A stretch of DNA of 7,204 nucleotides from contig SKOL01000580.1 in NCBI GenBank assembly GCA_007120055.1, positions 1-7,204 on the forward strand, read 5' to 3'. This DNA comes from Anaerobacillus sp. GTDB taxonomy: Bacteria > Bacillota > Bacilli > Bacillales_H > Anaerobacillaceae. The notes under the pieces were generated by a model that saw only the letters and a program-made list of their open reading frames with translations, made no database searches and had not been told where the DNA came from. Made by a program: the position numbers and the translations under genes. The stretch's first letter is position 1, and each line of letters begins with the position of its first letter. Positions 1 to 5,872 of this stretch are shown here, piece by piece.

Positions 1-63
1 GATTACACATCGTTGGTTTAATATGTTAAAATTAAATTTATCGTTGATGAAAGGAAGATGAAA

Positions 64-558
64 ATGGCTAAGGAACATTCATTTGACATTGTTTCAGAAG
101 TGAATATGCAAGAAGTTGATAATGCAATTGTTCAAGCAAAAAAAGAAATAAAAAACCGATATGACTTTAAAGGTTCCAAAAGTGACATTGTACTTACAAA
201 TGGCACTCAAATTACGATTATATCTGACGATGAATATAAATTAGAGAGTGTCATTGATATTTTACAAATGAAATTTATTAAAAGAGGTTTGTCACAAAAG
301 GTGATGGAGTTTGGAAAAATAGAAAAGGCTTCTGGTGGTACGGTCAGACAAGTGGTATCGCTAGTTGCTGGTATCAGCGCCGACCGGGCGAAAAAAATCA
401 CTACTGCAATTCGCGATTCAAAATTGAAGGTAAAAGCGCAAATTCAAAATGAACAAATTCGTGTTACCGCAAAAAATATTGATGATTTACAAGCGGTGAT
501 TCAATTAGTAAAGGAATTGGATTTGGAGTTCCCGACTCAATTCGTTAATATGCGATAA
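64..558 (+). CDS. yajQ: YajQ-family (DUF520/UPF0234) nucleotide-binding protein
   Basis: Encodes a 164-residue protein of the YajQ family. Members are small cytosolic two-lobed proteins with ferredoxin-like folds that bind nucleic acids or nucleotides; some have been reported as cyclic-di-GMP effectors. The opening [13 protein letters not shown], followed by [14 protein letters not shown], is the family signature, and the chain ends with the typical [11 protein letters not shown]. The length matches the usual ~163 residues. An ATG at 58 is in frame, but the ATG at 64 is preferred: it gives the canonical MAK start and lies 8 nt after AAGGA (51-55). The sequence upstream is too short to show a promoter. 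The gene is separated from pgsA by about 200 nt containing a repeat and a terminator-like hairpin, so it is probably a separate transcription unit. The family call is firm; the cellular role in this organism is not known from the sequence. Confidence 0.93.
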   Translation: MAKEHSFDIVSEVNMQEVDNAIVQAKKEIKNRYDFKGSKSDIVLTNGTQITIISDDEYKLESVIDILQMKFIKRGLSQKVMEFGKIEKASGGTVRQVVSLVAGISADRAKKITTAIRDSKLKVKAQIQNEQIRVTAKNIDDLQAVIQLVKELDLEFPTQFVNMR

Positions 559-637
559 GCAAGTTATTTAAGATAGTGCGATCAAGGGTTACGCTTTCTT
601 AAAAGATAGAAAGTATAAAATTTGAACTTTGAAAGAT

Positions 638-750
638 GTCTAGCTCCAGCGGCTATGTACATAAACCATATTATTCCACTCCCGAAAGTGTCAATTGGGG
701 GAATATTCCAGTTTTTTTTGGTCTTGTGCTAGGCGCTTATGCTTTTCTTT
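638..750 (+). repeat. Degenerate Bacillaceae-type dispersed intergenic repeat
   Basis: The 559-762 gap contains a segment that begins GTCTAGCTCCAGCGGCTA (638-655) and ends TTGTGCTAGGCGCTTATGC near 742. Its ends form an imperfect inverted repeat: AGCGGCTA at 648-655 against TAGGCGCT at 730-737, 7 of 8 pairing. This layout resembles short dispersed intergenic repeats I recall from many Bacillaceae genomes, with TCTAGCTCCAGCG at one end and CGCTT..GCTTTTC at the other. A related element lies at about 4334-4477. The copy abuts the pgsA ribosome binding site (AGGAGG, 752-757), so it would lie in the pgsA 5' leader of any transcript coming from upstream. Family assignment is from memory of the pattern; the exact borders are uncertain. 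Confidence 0.5.
673..719 (+). terminator. Possible terminator between yajQ and pgsA
   Basis: ATTCC (673-677) and CCC (681-683) can pair with GGGGGAAT (697-704), leaving a 3-nt bulge, and a run of eight T follows at 712-719. The seven bases between stem and T-run are more than in a classical intrinsic terminator. The alternative fold GGAATATTCC (700-709) sits closer to the T-run but is a tight palindrome. It may end yajQ transcription, or simply be internal structure of the surrounding repeat. Confidence 0.35.
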
Positions 751-762
751 TAGGAGGTACTC

Positions 763-1341
763 GTGAACATTCCGAATAAAATTACAATATCAAGAATTAT
801 TCTTATTCCTTTATTTATGTTTTTCTTATTAGCACCAATAGATTTAGGTAGTGTTTTAATTGTGAATTATGACTTGCCGGTTGCCCATTTAATTGGAGCA
901 CTACTCTTTATCATCGCTGCTAGTACAGATTGGCTCGATGGTTATTATGCAAGAAAGTATAATTTAGTAACGAACTTTGGCAAGTTTTTAGACCCTTTAG
1001 CAGATAAATTATTAATGACAGCGGCTTTGATTGCTCTTGTAGAATTAATGCTATTGCCTGCATGGATTGCTATTGTCATTATTAGTAGGGAGTTTGCAGT
1101 TACCGGTATTCGCCTTGTAGCAGCAGCGGATGGACAAGTAATTGCAGCGAGTAACTTAGGTAAATGGAAGACGGTATTCCAGATCATTGCTGTTGCAGCG
1201 TTAATGCTACATAATTTACCTTTTGAACTTATTGGTTTTCCGTTTGCGACGATTGTTGTGTGGATCGCTACGATCTTAACGATTATTTCCGGATGGGATT
1301 ACTTTGTAAAAAACAAACATATTATTTTAAAATCTAAGTAA
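763..1341 (+). CDS. pgsA: CDP-diacylglycerol--glycerol-3-phosphate 3-phosphatidyltransferase
   Basis: Phosphatidylglycerophosphate synthase transfers a phosphatidyl group from CDP-diacylglycerol to glycerol-3-phosphate, the committed step to phosphatidylglycerol and cardiolipin, in the cytoplasmic membrane. The 192-residue product carries the complete CDP-alcohol phosphotransferase signature D-x2-DG-x2-AR-x8-G-x3-D-x3-D: D56, D59-G60, A63-R64, G73, D77 and D81. Several long hydrophobic segments fit a polytopic membrane protein (about 10-26, 38-54, 84-110, 136-150 and 158-180). Length and sequence agree with Bacillus PgsA. Translation starts at GTG 763, five bases after AGGAGG (752-757). cinA begins 16 nt after the stop, so the two are very probably co-transcribed, as in other Bacillus genomes where pgsA-cinA-recA is a conserved neighbourhood. 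No convincing promoter was found directly upstream. The assignment is secure. Confidence 0.96.
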   Translation: MNIPNKITISRIILIPLFMFFLLAPIDLGSVLIVNYDLPVAHLIGALLFIIAASTDWLDGYYARKYNLVTNFGKFLDPLADKLLMTAALIALVELMLLPAWIAIVIISREFAVTGIRLVAAADGQVIAASNLGKWKTVFQIIAVAALMLHNLPFELIGFPFATIVVWIATILTIISGWDYFVKNKHIILKSK

Positions 1342-1357
1342 CTTGGAGGAATCTTTT

Positions 1358-2620
1358 TTGAATGCAGAAATTATTGCAATCGGCTCAGAGCTATTACTTG
1401 GACAAATCTCAAATACAAATGCTCAATTTTTATCGAAACAACTAGCAAACTACGGTGTAAATGTATATTATCATAACGTTGTTGGTGACAACGCCAATCG
1501 TTTAAAAGAGACAATATCACAAGCTGAAAAACGGTCAAATTTAATTATCTTTACCGGTGGTCTTGGACCTACGAAAGATGACCTCACAAAAGAAACGATT
1601 GCCTCAGTTTTTGGTCGTCCTTTAGTGAGTGATAATGAGGCTCTTAATAGAATTGAAGCATATTTTAAACGGCGCCATCGCACTATGACCGAAAACAACC
1701 GTAAGCAAGCTTTAATTATTGAAGGTTCTACCGTTTTAGCCAATGATCATGGCATGGCGCCTGGTATGGCTTTTACAGAAAATAATAATCATTATCTCCT
1801 TTTACCGGGACCACCAAAAGAGATGGAGCCGATGTTTATTAATTACGGGTTACCGTTCATTTTGTCCCAGCTTGAGGAAACGACACAAATTACTTCGAGA
1901 GTTTTAAACTTTTTTGATATTGGTGAATCACAACTTGAAACGGAACTTTTAGATTTAATCGAAACGCAAACAAATCCAACGATAGCACCGTTAGCAAAAG
2001 ATGGTGAAGTGACGCTTCGTTTAACCGTTAAGCATAATAATATTCAAGTAGGTAATAGCCTTCTAGATGAAATTGAAGAGAAGATCTTAAAAAGAGTAGG
2101 AAAGTTCTTTTACGGCTATGATGATACTTCTTTGATTGATGAAACGTTAGCGCTTTTACAAGAACGTAATCTAACGGTTGCGTCAGCTGAAAGTTATACA
2201 GGCGGTTCCTTTTGTGCTTCGTTAACTGAAAAAGCCGGAGTCTCTTCAGTTTATAAAGGGAGCATCATTTGTTATAGTAATGATGTGAAGCGATCCGTAT
2301 TACAAGTACCGAGTGAAGTTTTTGAAAAATATGGTGCAGTGAGCAGTGAGTGTGCAAAGTTATTAGCCGAAAATGTAAGACGGTTACTTGATACAGATGT
2401 AGGCATAAGTTTTACTGGTGTAGCTGGTCCAGGACAAATAGAGGAAAAAGAGGTAGGAACTGTATATATTGCGGTCTCTACAAGAGGTCGAGATACAAAG
2501 ACTTATCCATTAAAACTAGCAGGTACTAGAGAACAGATCCAAAGTAGATCTGCTAAACATGGATTGTATTGTTTGTTGAAACAATTTAATAAAGGTGGCA
2601 ATAAAAATGATGTATTTTGA
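1358..2620 (+). CDS. cinA: CinA: molybdopterin-binding-like domain plus nicotinamide-nucleotide amidase domain
   Basis: CinA is a competence/damage-associated cytosolic protein of pyridine-nucleotide salvage: its C-terminal PncC-type domain deamidates nicotinamide mononucleotide, and its N-terminal COG1058 domain is MoaB/MogA-like. The 420-residue product shows [11 protein letters not shown] at the N-terminus, [14 protein letters not shown] and [11 protein letters not shown] in the N-terminal domain, and [16 protein letters not shown] and FTGVAGPG in the C-terminal domain. The Ser of the AES-x-TGG motif, considered catalytic in PncC enzymes, is kept; Tyr replaces the Cys common before TGG. 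The start is taken as TTG 1358, seven bases after GGAGGA (1345-1350); an in-frame TTG at 1343 lies upstream of that site and is rejected. The gene follows pgsA by 16 nt and overlaps the next gene by 14 nt. In Bacillus subtilis recA follows directly, but here a helicase gene intervenes. Confidence 0.95.
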   Translation: MNAEIIAIGSELLLGQISNTNAQFLSKQLANYGVNVYYHNVVGDNANRLKETISQAEKRSNLIIFTGGLGPTKDDLTKETIASVFGRPLVSDNEALNRIEAYFKRRHRTMTENNRKQALIIEGSTVLANDHGMAPGMAFTENNNHYLLLPGPPKEMEPMFINYGLPFILSQLEETTQITSRVLNFFDIGESQLETELLDLIETQTNPTIAPLAKDGEVTLRLTVKHNNIQVGNSLLDEIEEKILKRVGKFFYGYDDTSLIDETLALLQERNLTVASAESYTGGSFCASLTEKAGVSSVYKGSIICYSNDVKRSVLQVPSEVFEKYGAVSSECAKLLAENVRRLLDTDVGISFTGVAGPGQIEEKEVGTVYIAVSTRGRDTKTYPLKLAGTREQIQSRSAKHGLYCLLKQFNKGGNKNDVF

Positions 2621-4196
2621 TGATTTTCAAATTTCAAATGATATTAAAAAAGCTATTAAAGACATGGGTTTCGAAGCTCCGTCTCCAATTCAAGAAAAAG
2701 TAATACCAGTTATTTTAGAAGGTGGAGACGTGATTGGACAAGCGCAAACAGGTACTGGAAAAACGGCGGCCTTCGGTATTCCTTTATTAAATAAAGTGAC
2801 GAATGCTCCTTATGTTCAATCGATTATTTTAACTCCTACAAGAGAACTTGCTATTCAAGTGGCTGGGGAATTACAAAAGTTATCTAAACATAAAAGAACT
2901 CGAACATTACCGATATACGGTGGTCAATCAATCGGCCATCAAATTCGCGCTTTAAAGCAAGGGGTTCATGTTGTTATTGGAACGCCTGGTCGAGTACTTG
3001 ATCACCTTCGTAGAAAAACTTTAAAGTTAGATCGAGTTCATACGGTTGTGTTGGATGAAGCTGATGAAATGCTAGATATGGGCTTTGTTGAAGACATTGA
3101 ATCTATACTTAAAGAAGTAAATACTGACCGTCAAACGCTTCTATTTTCAGCGACAATGCCTAATGAAATTATGAAGCTGTCACGAAAGTATATGAATCAA
3201 CCTAAAGTAGTTTCGATTAATAAAGGAGAAGTGACGGCGCCTTCCATTAATCAAGTATATTTTAAAGTGTTAGAGAAAAATAAACTAGAGTCACTGTGCC
3301 GTATCATTGACAGTGAGGATATAGAATTAGGAATTATATTTTGCCGAACAAAAAAAGGCGTTGCTGAGCTTACAGAAGCATTACAAGCGAGAGGTTACAT
3401 GGCAGATGGCCTTCATGGAGACTTAACACAAATGCAACGTGACAGCGTTATGAAAAAGTTTCGTGATACGACGATTGAGTTTTTAATAGCAACAGATGTT
3501 GCTGCTCGTGGGATTGATGTAGAGAATGTCACACATGTTATTAACTATGATATACCTCAAGACCCTGAGAGTTATGTTCATCGTATCGGGCGTACCGGTC
3601 GAGCTGGAAGAAAAGGTTTAGCATTGACGTTAGTAACGCCAAGAGAAATGAAGCATTTACGTTCGATTGAGTCTGAAATAAAAATGTCTTTACCTTCTCA
3701 AGAAATACCGAGCATTGAAGATGTCGTAGAGAAGCAACAAGAATCTTGGAAGCAGCAATTAGTTCATATTATCGAGTCAAATGAACAACCTGCTTTTTTC
3801 AATCCGTTAGTCAATGAAATGTTAAGTGAGCACTCGCCAGAAAAAGTCGTAGGTGCGCTTATGAAACTTGCATTCCATCATGAGTTTGAAGCAGATGATG
3901 ACAGTTATAATTTTGGTGATACTGGTGCGGCAAAAGGAATGGTTCGTTTCTTTATTAACGTAGGACGAAATGTTCAGCTCACTCCTAAAATCATTATAGA
4001 TGAAGTTGCTGAACTTGTTGGTATTGCTCCAAAGTCAATTGGTAGAATAGATATATTCGAAAATTTCACCTTTGTAGAGGTACCAGAAGACAGTGCACCA
4101 TTTGTTTATGAGGCGCTTCGTTATTCACGGTTAAATGGTGCTCGAGTTAATTTAGAACCCGCAAAACCAAGACCGAAAAAAACAAAGAAATTCTAG
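2607..4196 (+). CDS. DEAD-box RNA helicase with C-terminal DbpA-type RNA-binding domain
   Basis: An ATP-dependent RNA helicase of 529 residues, expected in the cytosol, acting in ribosome assembly, mRNA turnover or cold adaptation. All core motifs are present: Q motif (F5 to Q29), AQTGTGKT (46-53), PTREL (77-81), TPGR (126-129), DEAD (150-153), SAT (181-183), IIFCRT (243-248), ARGID (300-304) and [10 protein letters not shown] (325-334). A linker at about 360-440 leads to an RRM-like DbpA/YxiN/CsdA-type domain (about 444-517; [24 protein letters not shown]), followed by a basic tail PRPKKTKKF. The start at ATG 2607 lies 8 nt after AAAGGTGG (2591-2598) and inside the end of cinA, which suggests translational coupling; ATG 2610 is the alternative. 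It resembles CshA/DeaD-type helicases, but I cannot decide which paralogue. Its position between cinA and recA is unusual. Confidence 0.93.
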   Translation: MMYFDDFQISNDIKKAIKDMGFEAPSPIQEKVIPVILEGGDVIGQAQTGTGKTAAFGIPLLNKVTNAPYVQSIILTPTRELAIQVAGELQKLSKHKRTRTLPIYGGQSIGHQIRALKQGVHVVIGTPGRVLDHLRRKTLKLDRVHTVVLDEADEMLDMGFVEDIESILKEVNTDRQTLLFSATMPNEIMKLSRKYMNQPKVVSINKGEVTAPSINQVYFKVLEKNKLESLCRIIDSEDIELGIIFCRTKKGVAELTEALQARGYMADGLHGDLTQMQRDSVMKKFRDTTIEFLIATDVAARGIDVENVTHVINYDIPQDPESYVHRIGRTGRAGRKGLALTLVTPREMKHLRSIESEIKMSLPSQEIPSIEDVVEKQQESWKQQLVHIIESNEQPAFFNPLVNEMLSEHSPEKVVGALMKLAFHHEFEADDDSYNFGDTGAAKGMVRFFINVGRNVQLTPKIIIDEVAELVGIAPKSIGRIDIFENFTFVEVPEDSAPFVYEALRYSRLNGARVNLEPAKPRPKKTKKF

Positions 4197-4212
4197 TTTG
4201 ATAAATATCATT

Positions 4213-4312
4213 AAAAAGGGCTGGATCCTTCATAAAATACTTCACATAAAACATTTTATTTGTGTTTTCGTTGAACGTTATTTTATGCTTAAGGATGTTA
4301 GGCCTTTTTTTT
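4213..4312 (+). terminator. Long-stem intrinsic terminator after the pgsA-cinA-helicase cluster
   Basis: Starting 17 nt after the helicase stop, AAAAAGG (4213-4219) pairs with CCTTTTT (4303-4309), ATCCTT (4225-4230) with AAGGAT (4291-4296), and ATAAAATA (4232-4239) with TATTTTAT (4279-4286), with small mismatches between the blocks. A run of eight T (4305-4312) closes it. An inner hairpin forms from CACATAAAA and TTTTATTTGTG. The stem spans about 100 nt, unusually long for an intrinsic terminator. It probably separates the cluster from recA, which has its own promoter. Confidence 0.8.
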
Positions 4313-4333
4313 GCCCGAGGGGCATCTTTCACT

Positions 4334-4477
4334 TTTCTTGTCTAGCGCTAGCACCTAGTTTCTCGATCGTTTCGGTCCAGCATGGTTTGCCTATTCATGA
4401 AGAGTTTCAGAGAGGAGGCAAAACGTTGCTGGCCCTCCAACGCTTGTCGAAGCTGAACAAGGCACCTTCGTTTTTTT
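4334..4477 (+). repeat. Second Bacillaceae-type dispersed intergenic repeat
   Basis: This stretch fills most of the gap between the helicase terminator and the recA promoter. It begins TTTTCTTGTCTAGCGCTAGC, continues with CACCTAG and TTTCGGTCCAGC, and ends with CGCTTGTCGAAGCTGAACAA, GGCACC and TTCG before a T-run (4471-4477). Internally CCAGC (4377-4381) pairs with GCTGG (4428-4432) and TTTGCCT (4386-4392) with AGGCAAA (4416-4422), making a large stem-loop. The beginning is nearly the reverse complement of the end of the element at 638-750 (GTGCTAGCGCT against GTGCTAGGCGCT). No credible gene lies here. Family membership rests on pattern recall; a copy-number search would settle it. Confidence 0.5.
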
Positions 4478-4489
4478 AATAAAAAAATA

Positions 4490-4503
4490 CGAATAAATGT
4501 TCG
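4490..4503. promoter_or_regulatory. LexA/DinR SOS box of recA
   Basis: CGAATAAATGTTCG matches the Bacillus SOS consensus CGAAC-RNRY-GTTCG at every fixed position except T for C in the left half-site. As I recall, the recA box of B. subtilis also has GAAT in its left half. It ends 8 nt upstream of the -35 hexamer at 4512, fitting LexA repression of recA that is relieved by RecA-stimulated LexA self-cleavage after DNA damage. Confidence 0.85.
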
Positions 4504-4511
4504 GAAAGCTA

Positions 4512-4540
4512 TTGGCAAATCTCAAAAAACAAGTTATGAT
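4512..4540 (+). promoter_or_regulatory. Sigma-A promoter of recA
   Basis: TTGGCA (4512-4517) and TATGAT (4535-4540) are separated by the optimal 17 bases, each hexamer differing from consensus at one position. Initiation is predicted near 4547, giving a leader of about 170 nt before the recA start. The adjacent SOS box supports the assignment. Confidence 0.85.
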
Positions 4541-4581
4541 AGAGACAGTAAGTGAAAAGTAAAATGTAAGTGCAAAAAGGG

Positions 4582-4599
4582 TATTTATATCTATAAATA
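4582..4599. repeat. AT-only inverted repeat in the recA leader
   Basis: TATTTATA (4582-4589) and TATAAATA (4592-4599) are a perfect 8-bp inverted repeat with a 2-base spacer. GCAAA (4572-4576) and TTTGC (4604-4608) flank it and can extend the pairing across internal loops. In RNA it would form a weak first hairpin of the leader; in DNA it could be an operator. Its function is unknown. Confidence 0.4.
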
Positions 4600-4617
4600 T
4601 TTATTTGCTTGTAAATT

Positions 4618-4654
4618 AGTCTCGTTGAAAAAAGAAACGAGATTCATCTTTTTT
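4618..4654 (+). terminator. Terminator-like hairpin within the recA 5' leader
   Basis: AGTCTCGTT (4618-4626) pairs with AACGAGATT (4636-4644), giving 9 pairs including one G-U, around a 9-base A-rich loop. CATC and then six T (4649-4654) follow. It lies between the mapped-by-eye promoter and the recA start, so transcription must read through it. It could act as an attenuator or as a stabilising 5' structure. The stem is modest and the T-run starts four bases after it, so termination efficiency may be low. Confidence 0.45.
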
Positions 4655-4716
4655 GCACGACACATTTATTTTTATATTTATTTTATATTAAAAACAGTAG
4701 TAAAGGAGAGGTTTTA

Positions 4717-4908
4717 ATGAGTGATCGTAAAGCGGCATTAGACATGGCGTTACGCCAAATCGAAAAACAGTTTGGAAAAGGTTCTGTTATGAAGTTAGGG
4801 GAACAGGCAGAAAGAAAAGTATCAACAGTTTCTACTGGAGCATTAGCAGTTGATATTGCCTTAGGTGTAGGGGGGTATCCGAAAGGGAGAATTGTTGAAA
4901 TTTATGGT
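4717..4908 (+). CDS. recA: RecA recombinase, exon 1 (residues 1-64)
   Basis: The first 64 codons of RecA, from [12 protein letters not shown] to GRIVEIYG, contain the N-terminal oligomerisation helix and the start of the ATPase core. ATG 4717 lies 8 nt after GGAG (4705-4708) of a strong Shine-Dalgarno sequence. RecA similarity ends exactly after Gly64 (GGT, 4906-4908), the first glycine of the Walker A motif. The frame then runs into GAACAAGCCTTGTCT and a stop at 4924-4926, adding EQALS, which is not RecA. Exon 2 resumes at 5873 without gain or loss of a residue (192 + 858 nt = 350 codons with stop), so the interruption is phase 0. Unspliced mRNA would give only a 69-residue fragment. The join is predicted as TATGGT/CCCGAA. 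Confidence 0.95.
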
Positions 4909-4920
4909 GAACAAGCCTTG
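4903..4920 (+). ncRNA. P1 helix of the recA intron: 5' splice site paired with the internal guide sequence
   Basis: Exon bases UAUGGU (4903-4908) pair with GCCUUG (4915-4920) across a 6-base loop, GAACAA. The pairs are U4908-G4915, G4907-C4916, G4906-C4917, A4904-U4919 and U4903-G4920, with one U-U mismatch. A U-G wobble at the cleavage site is the group I hallmark and fixes the 5' splice site after 4908. No good P10 pairing of CCCGAA to the P1 loop is visible. Confidence 0.75.
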
Positions 4921-4942
4921 TCTTAATTTCAGAAAGGAAATA

Positions 4943-4969
4943 CTTCTCTTATACTACTAAAAGGAGAAG
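4943..4969 (+). promoter_or_regulatory. Hairpin masking the ribosome binding site of the intron gene
   Basis: CTTCTC (4943-4948) pairs perfectly with GAGAAG (4964-4969) around a 15-base loop. The Shine-Dalgarno sequence AAGGAG (4961-4966) lies half in the stem, 9 nt before ATG 4976. Such sequestration is established for intron endonuclease genes of phage T4 and would hold back translation that could disturb intron folding. It could equally be the P2 helix of the intron. Confidence 0.5.
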
Positions 4970-4975
4970 GTGTTT

Positions 4976-5588
4976 ATGTCTCAAATTTTTAGAAAATGGA
5001 CTGAGGAAGAAGAAAATTTTCTTATCAATAATTACTCTACTATGACAGACGAAGAGCTTGGTGAAAAGTTATCGAGGACAAAAGGTTTTAGGTTTAATAA
5101 CAGGTGGTTCCAAATGGTCTGTGGAAGAAGATCAACTTTTAAGAGAGTATTCAAAGCAGCCTATTGAGGTGATCGCTTTTATGCTTGAAAGGAGCCATAA
5201 AGCAATTAAGCACCGTTTGTCTACGCTAGGTATTGAACGTTTTAAGAGTAATGAGAATACAAGTCTTGAAAAGAAAATTGAAGCTGCACTCATTGACCTA
5301 GGAGTCAATTTTCAGAAGTAAATTGTATTAGGTTCAGCATTTAATTACAAAGCTGATTTTGTCATAGGGAGAATCGTTTTGGAAGCACATGGAGATTATT
5401 GGCATGGAAATCCACTCCTCTTTCCTAACCCGAATCAAATGCAATTATATGCTATTGAAAAAGATAGGTTAAAAAGGTCATATTTTGAAGAATTAGGATA
5501 TAAAGTATATGAAATTTGGGAATACGATGTAAACATTGATTTTCCTAGAGTTAAGAAAAGGATCGCCCGCTTATTGGGAAACCAGTAA
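4976..5588 (+). pseudogene. Degenerate EDxHD (Vsr-like) homing endonuclease gene of the recA intron
   Basis: An intact ancestor would have been an intron-encoded homing endonuclease. From ATG 4976 the frame reads a SANT/Myb-like segment (RKWTEEEENFLINNYSTMTD) up to LSRTKG near 5086. The homologous continuation is in the +1 frame from 5088 (LGLITGGSKW), with a second SANT/Myb-like segment (KWSVEEDQLLREYSKQ, SHKAIKHRLSTLGIERF). Then comes LEKKIEAALIDLGVNFQK and an in-frame TAA at 5319-5321. The same frame continues with IVLGSAFNYKADFVIG, LEAHGDYWHGNP and FEELGYKVYEIWEYD to a stop at 5586-5588, a Vsr/EDxHD nuclease fold pattern. The first SANT segment lacks its third helix, so the frame change may reflect a short deletion rather than one added base. 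The TAA could be a CAA-to-TAA change, as Gln is common there. Sequencing error cannot be excluded, but two lesions favour real decay. Confidence 0.85.
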
Positions 5589-5594
5589 GAGGAA

Positions 5595-5872
5595 AGGGGC
5601 AAAATCGGAAAACCTCTCAAATCTTGAGAAAATTCCGAGGTAATTACGAACCTAAAAAGTCGTAACACCGTAACGCGTACCAGGTGAACCTATTTTTATA
5701 GAATATAATCCTGGCAAGAGTGTCCCTACCCTAACAGATTGTGCTGAGGGAGAAAATGTACGCTGAGCTGAGTTGGAATTAACCAACTGTAGCCATATGT
5801 TAACCAGAGACATATGGTGATGAGGGTGACCTCCAGAAGCAAGGATAAAAAGCCTTGTGAATAACAATCCTG
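5595..5872 (+). ncRNA. Group I ribozyme core and 3' splice site
   Basis: Helices visible after the broken nuclease gene: P4 candidate UCGGAA (5605-5610) with UUCCGA (5633-5638); P5 UCUCAA (5615-5620) with UUGAGA (5624-5629); P6 candidates GGU (5639-5641) with ACC (5667-5669) and UUACG (5644-5648) with CGUAA (5661-5665); CCAGG (5680-5684) with CCUGG (5710-5714); P3 AGGG (5595-5598) with CCCU (5724-5727); P8 CCCU (5729-5732) with AGGG (5747-5750); P7 AGUGU (5719-5723) with ACGCU (5760-5764). P9-region hairpins follow: AGUUGG/CCAACU (5771-5788), CCAUAUG/CAUAUGG (5793-5817), a GUGA tetraloop hairpin GAGG/CCUC (5822-5833) and GCAAGG/CCUUGU (5839-5858). The final G5872 precedes CCCGAA of exon 2. 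P4, P5 and the P9 hairpins are clear; P3, P6, P7 and P8 are inferred by hand. Confidence 0.7.

Larger units (their letters stand above)
4909..5872 (+). mobile_element. Group I self-splicing intron in recA
   Basis: This 964-nt insert interrupts recA between codons 64 and 65. Evidence for a group I intron: exact restoration of RecA on removal; U at the end of exon 1 in a U-G wobble with a guide sequence; G as last intron base (5872); a helical core near the 3' end; and an internal homing-endonuclease-like gene. An intein is excluded because the insert is not in frame throughout, contains stops and lacks splicing motifs. Group I introns are known in recA of Bacillus anthracis and relatives, and in recA of B. 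thuringiensis phage 0305phi8-36, where the intron encodes the EDxHD nuclease I-Bth0305I. The element here appears related in kind. The endonuclease gene occupies about 4976-5588, between P1 and the catalytic core, leaving roughly 285 nt of ribozyme after it. Confidence 0.92.

Noticed and set aside
1343..1357. Upstream TTG start of cinA at 1343
   Set aside because: It overlaps the ribosome binding site GGAGGA (1345-1350); TTG 1358 has proper spacing and gives the conserved N-terminus.
945..1743. Minus-strand reading frames inside pgsA and cinA
   Set aside because: They are shadows of strongly supported + strand genes, with no domain pattern of their own.
4198..4479. A 93-codon + strand reading frame after the helicase
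   Set aside because: It runs through the terminator hairpin and the dispersed repeat, has no ribosome binding site and resembles no protein.
4717..4926. A separate 69-residue truncated RecA
   Set aside because: Its last five residues (EQALS) come from intron sequence; exon 2 restores RecA exactly from codon 65.
4909..5872. An intein in RecA
   Set aside because: The insert has a stop 15 nt after the junction, several frames and no intein splicing motifs, whereas group I splice-site signals are present.
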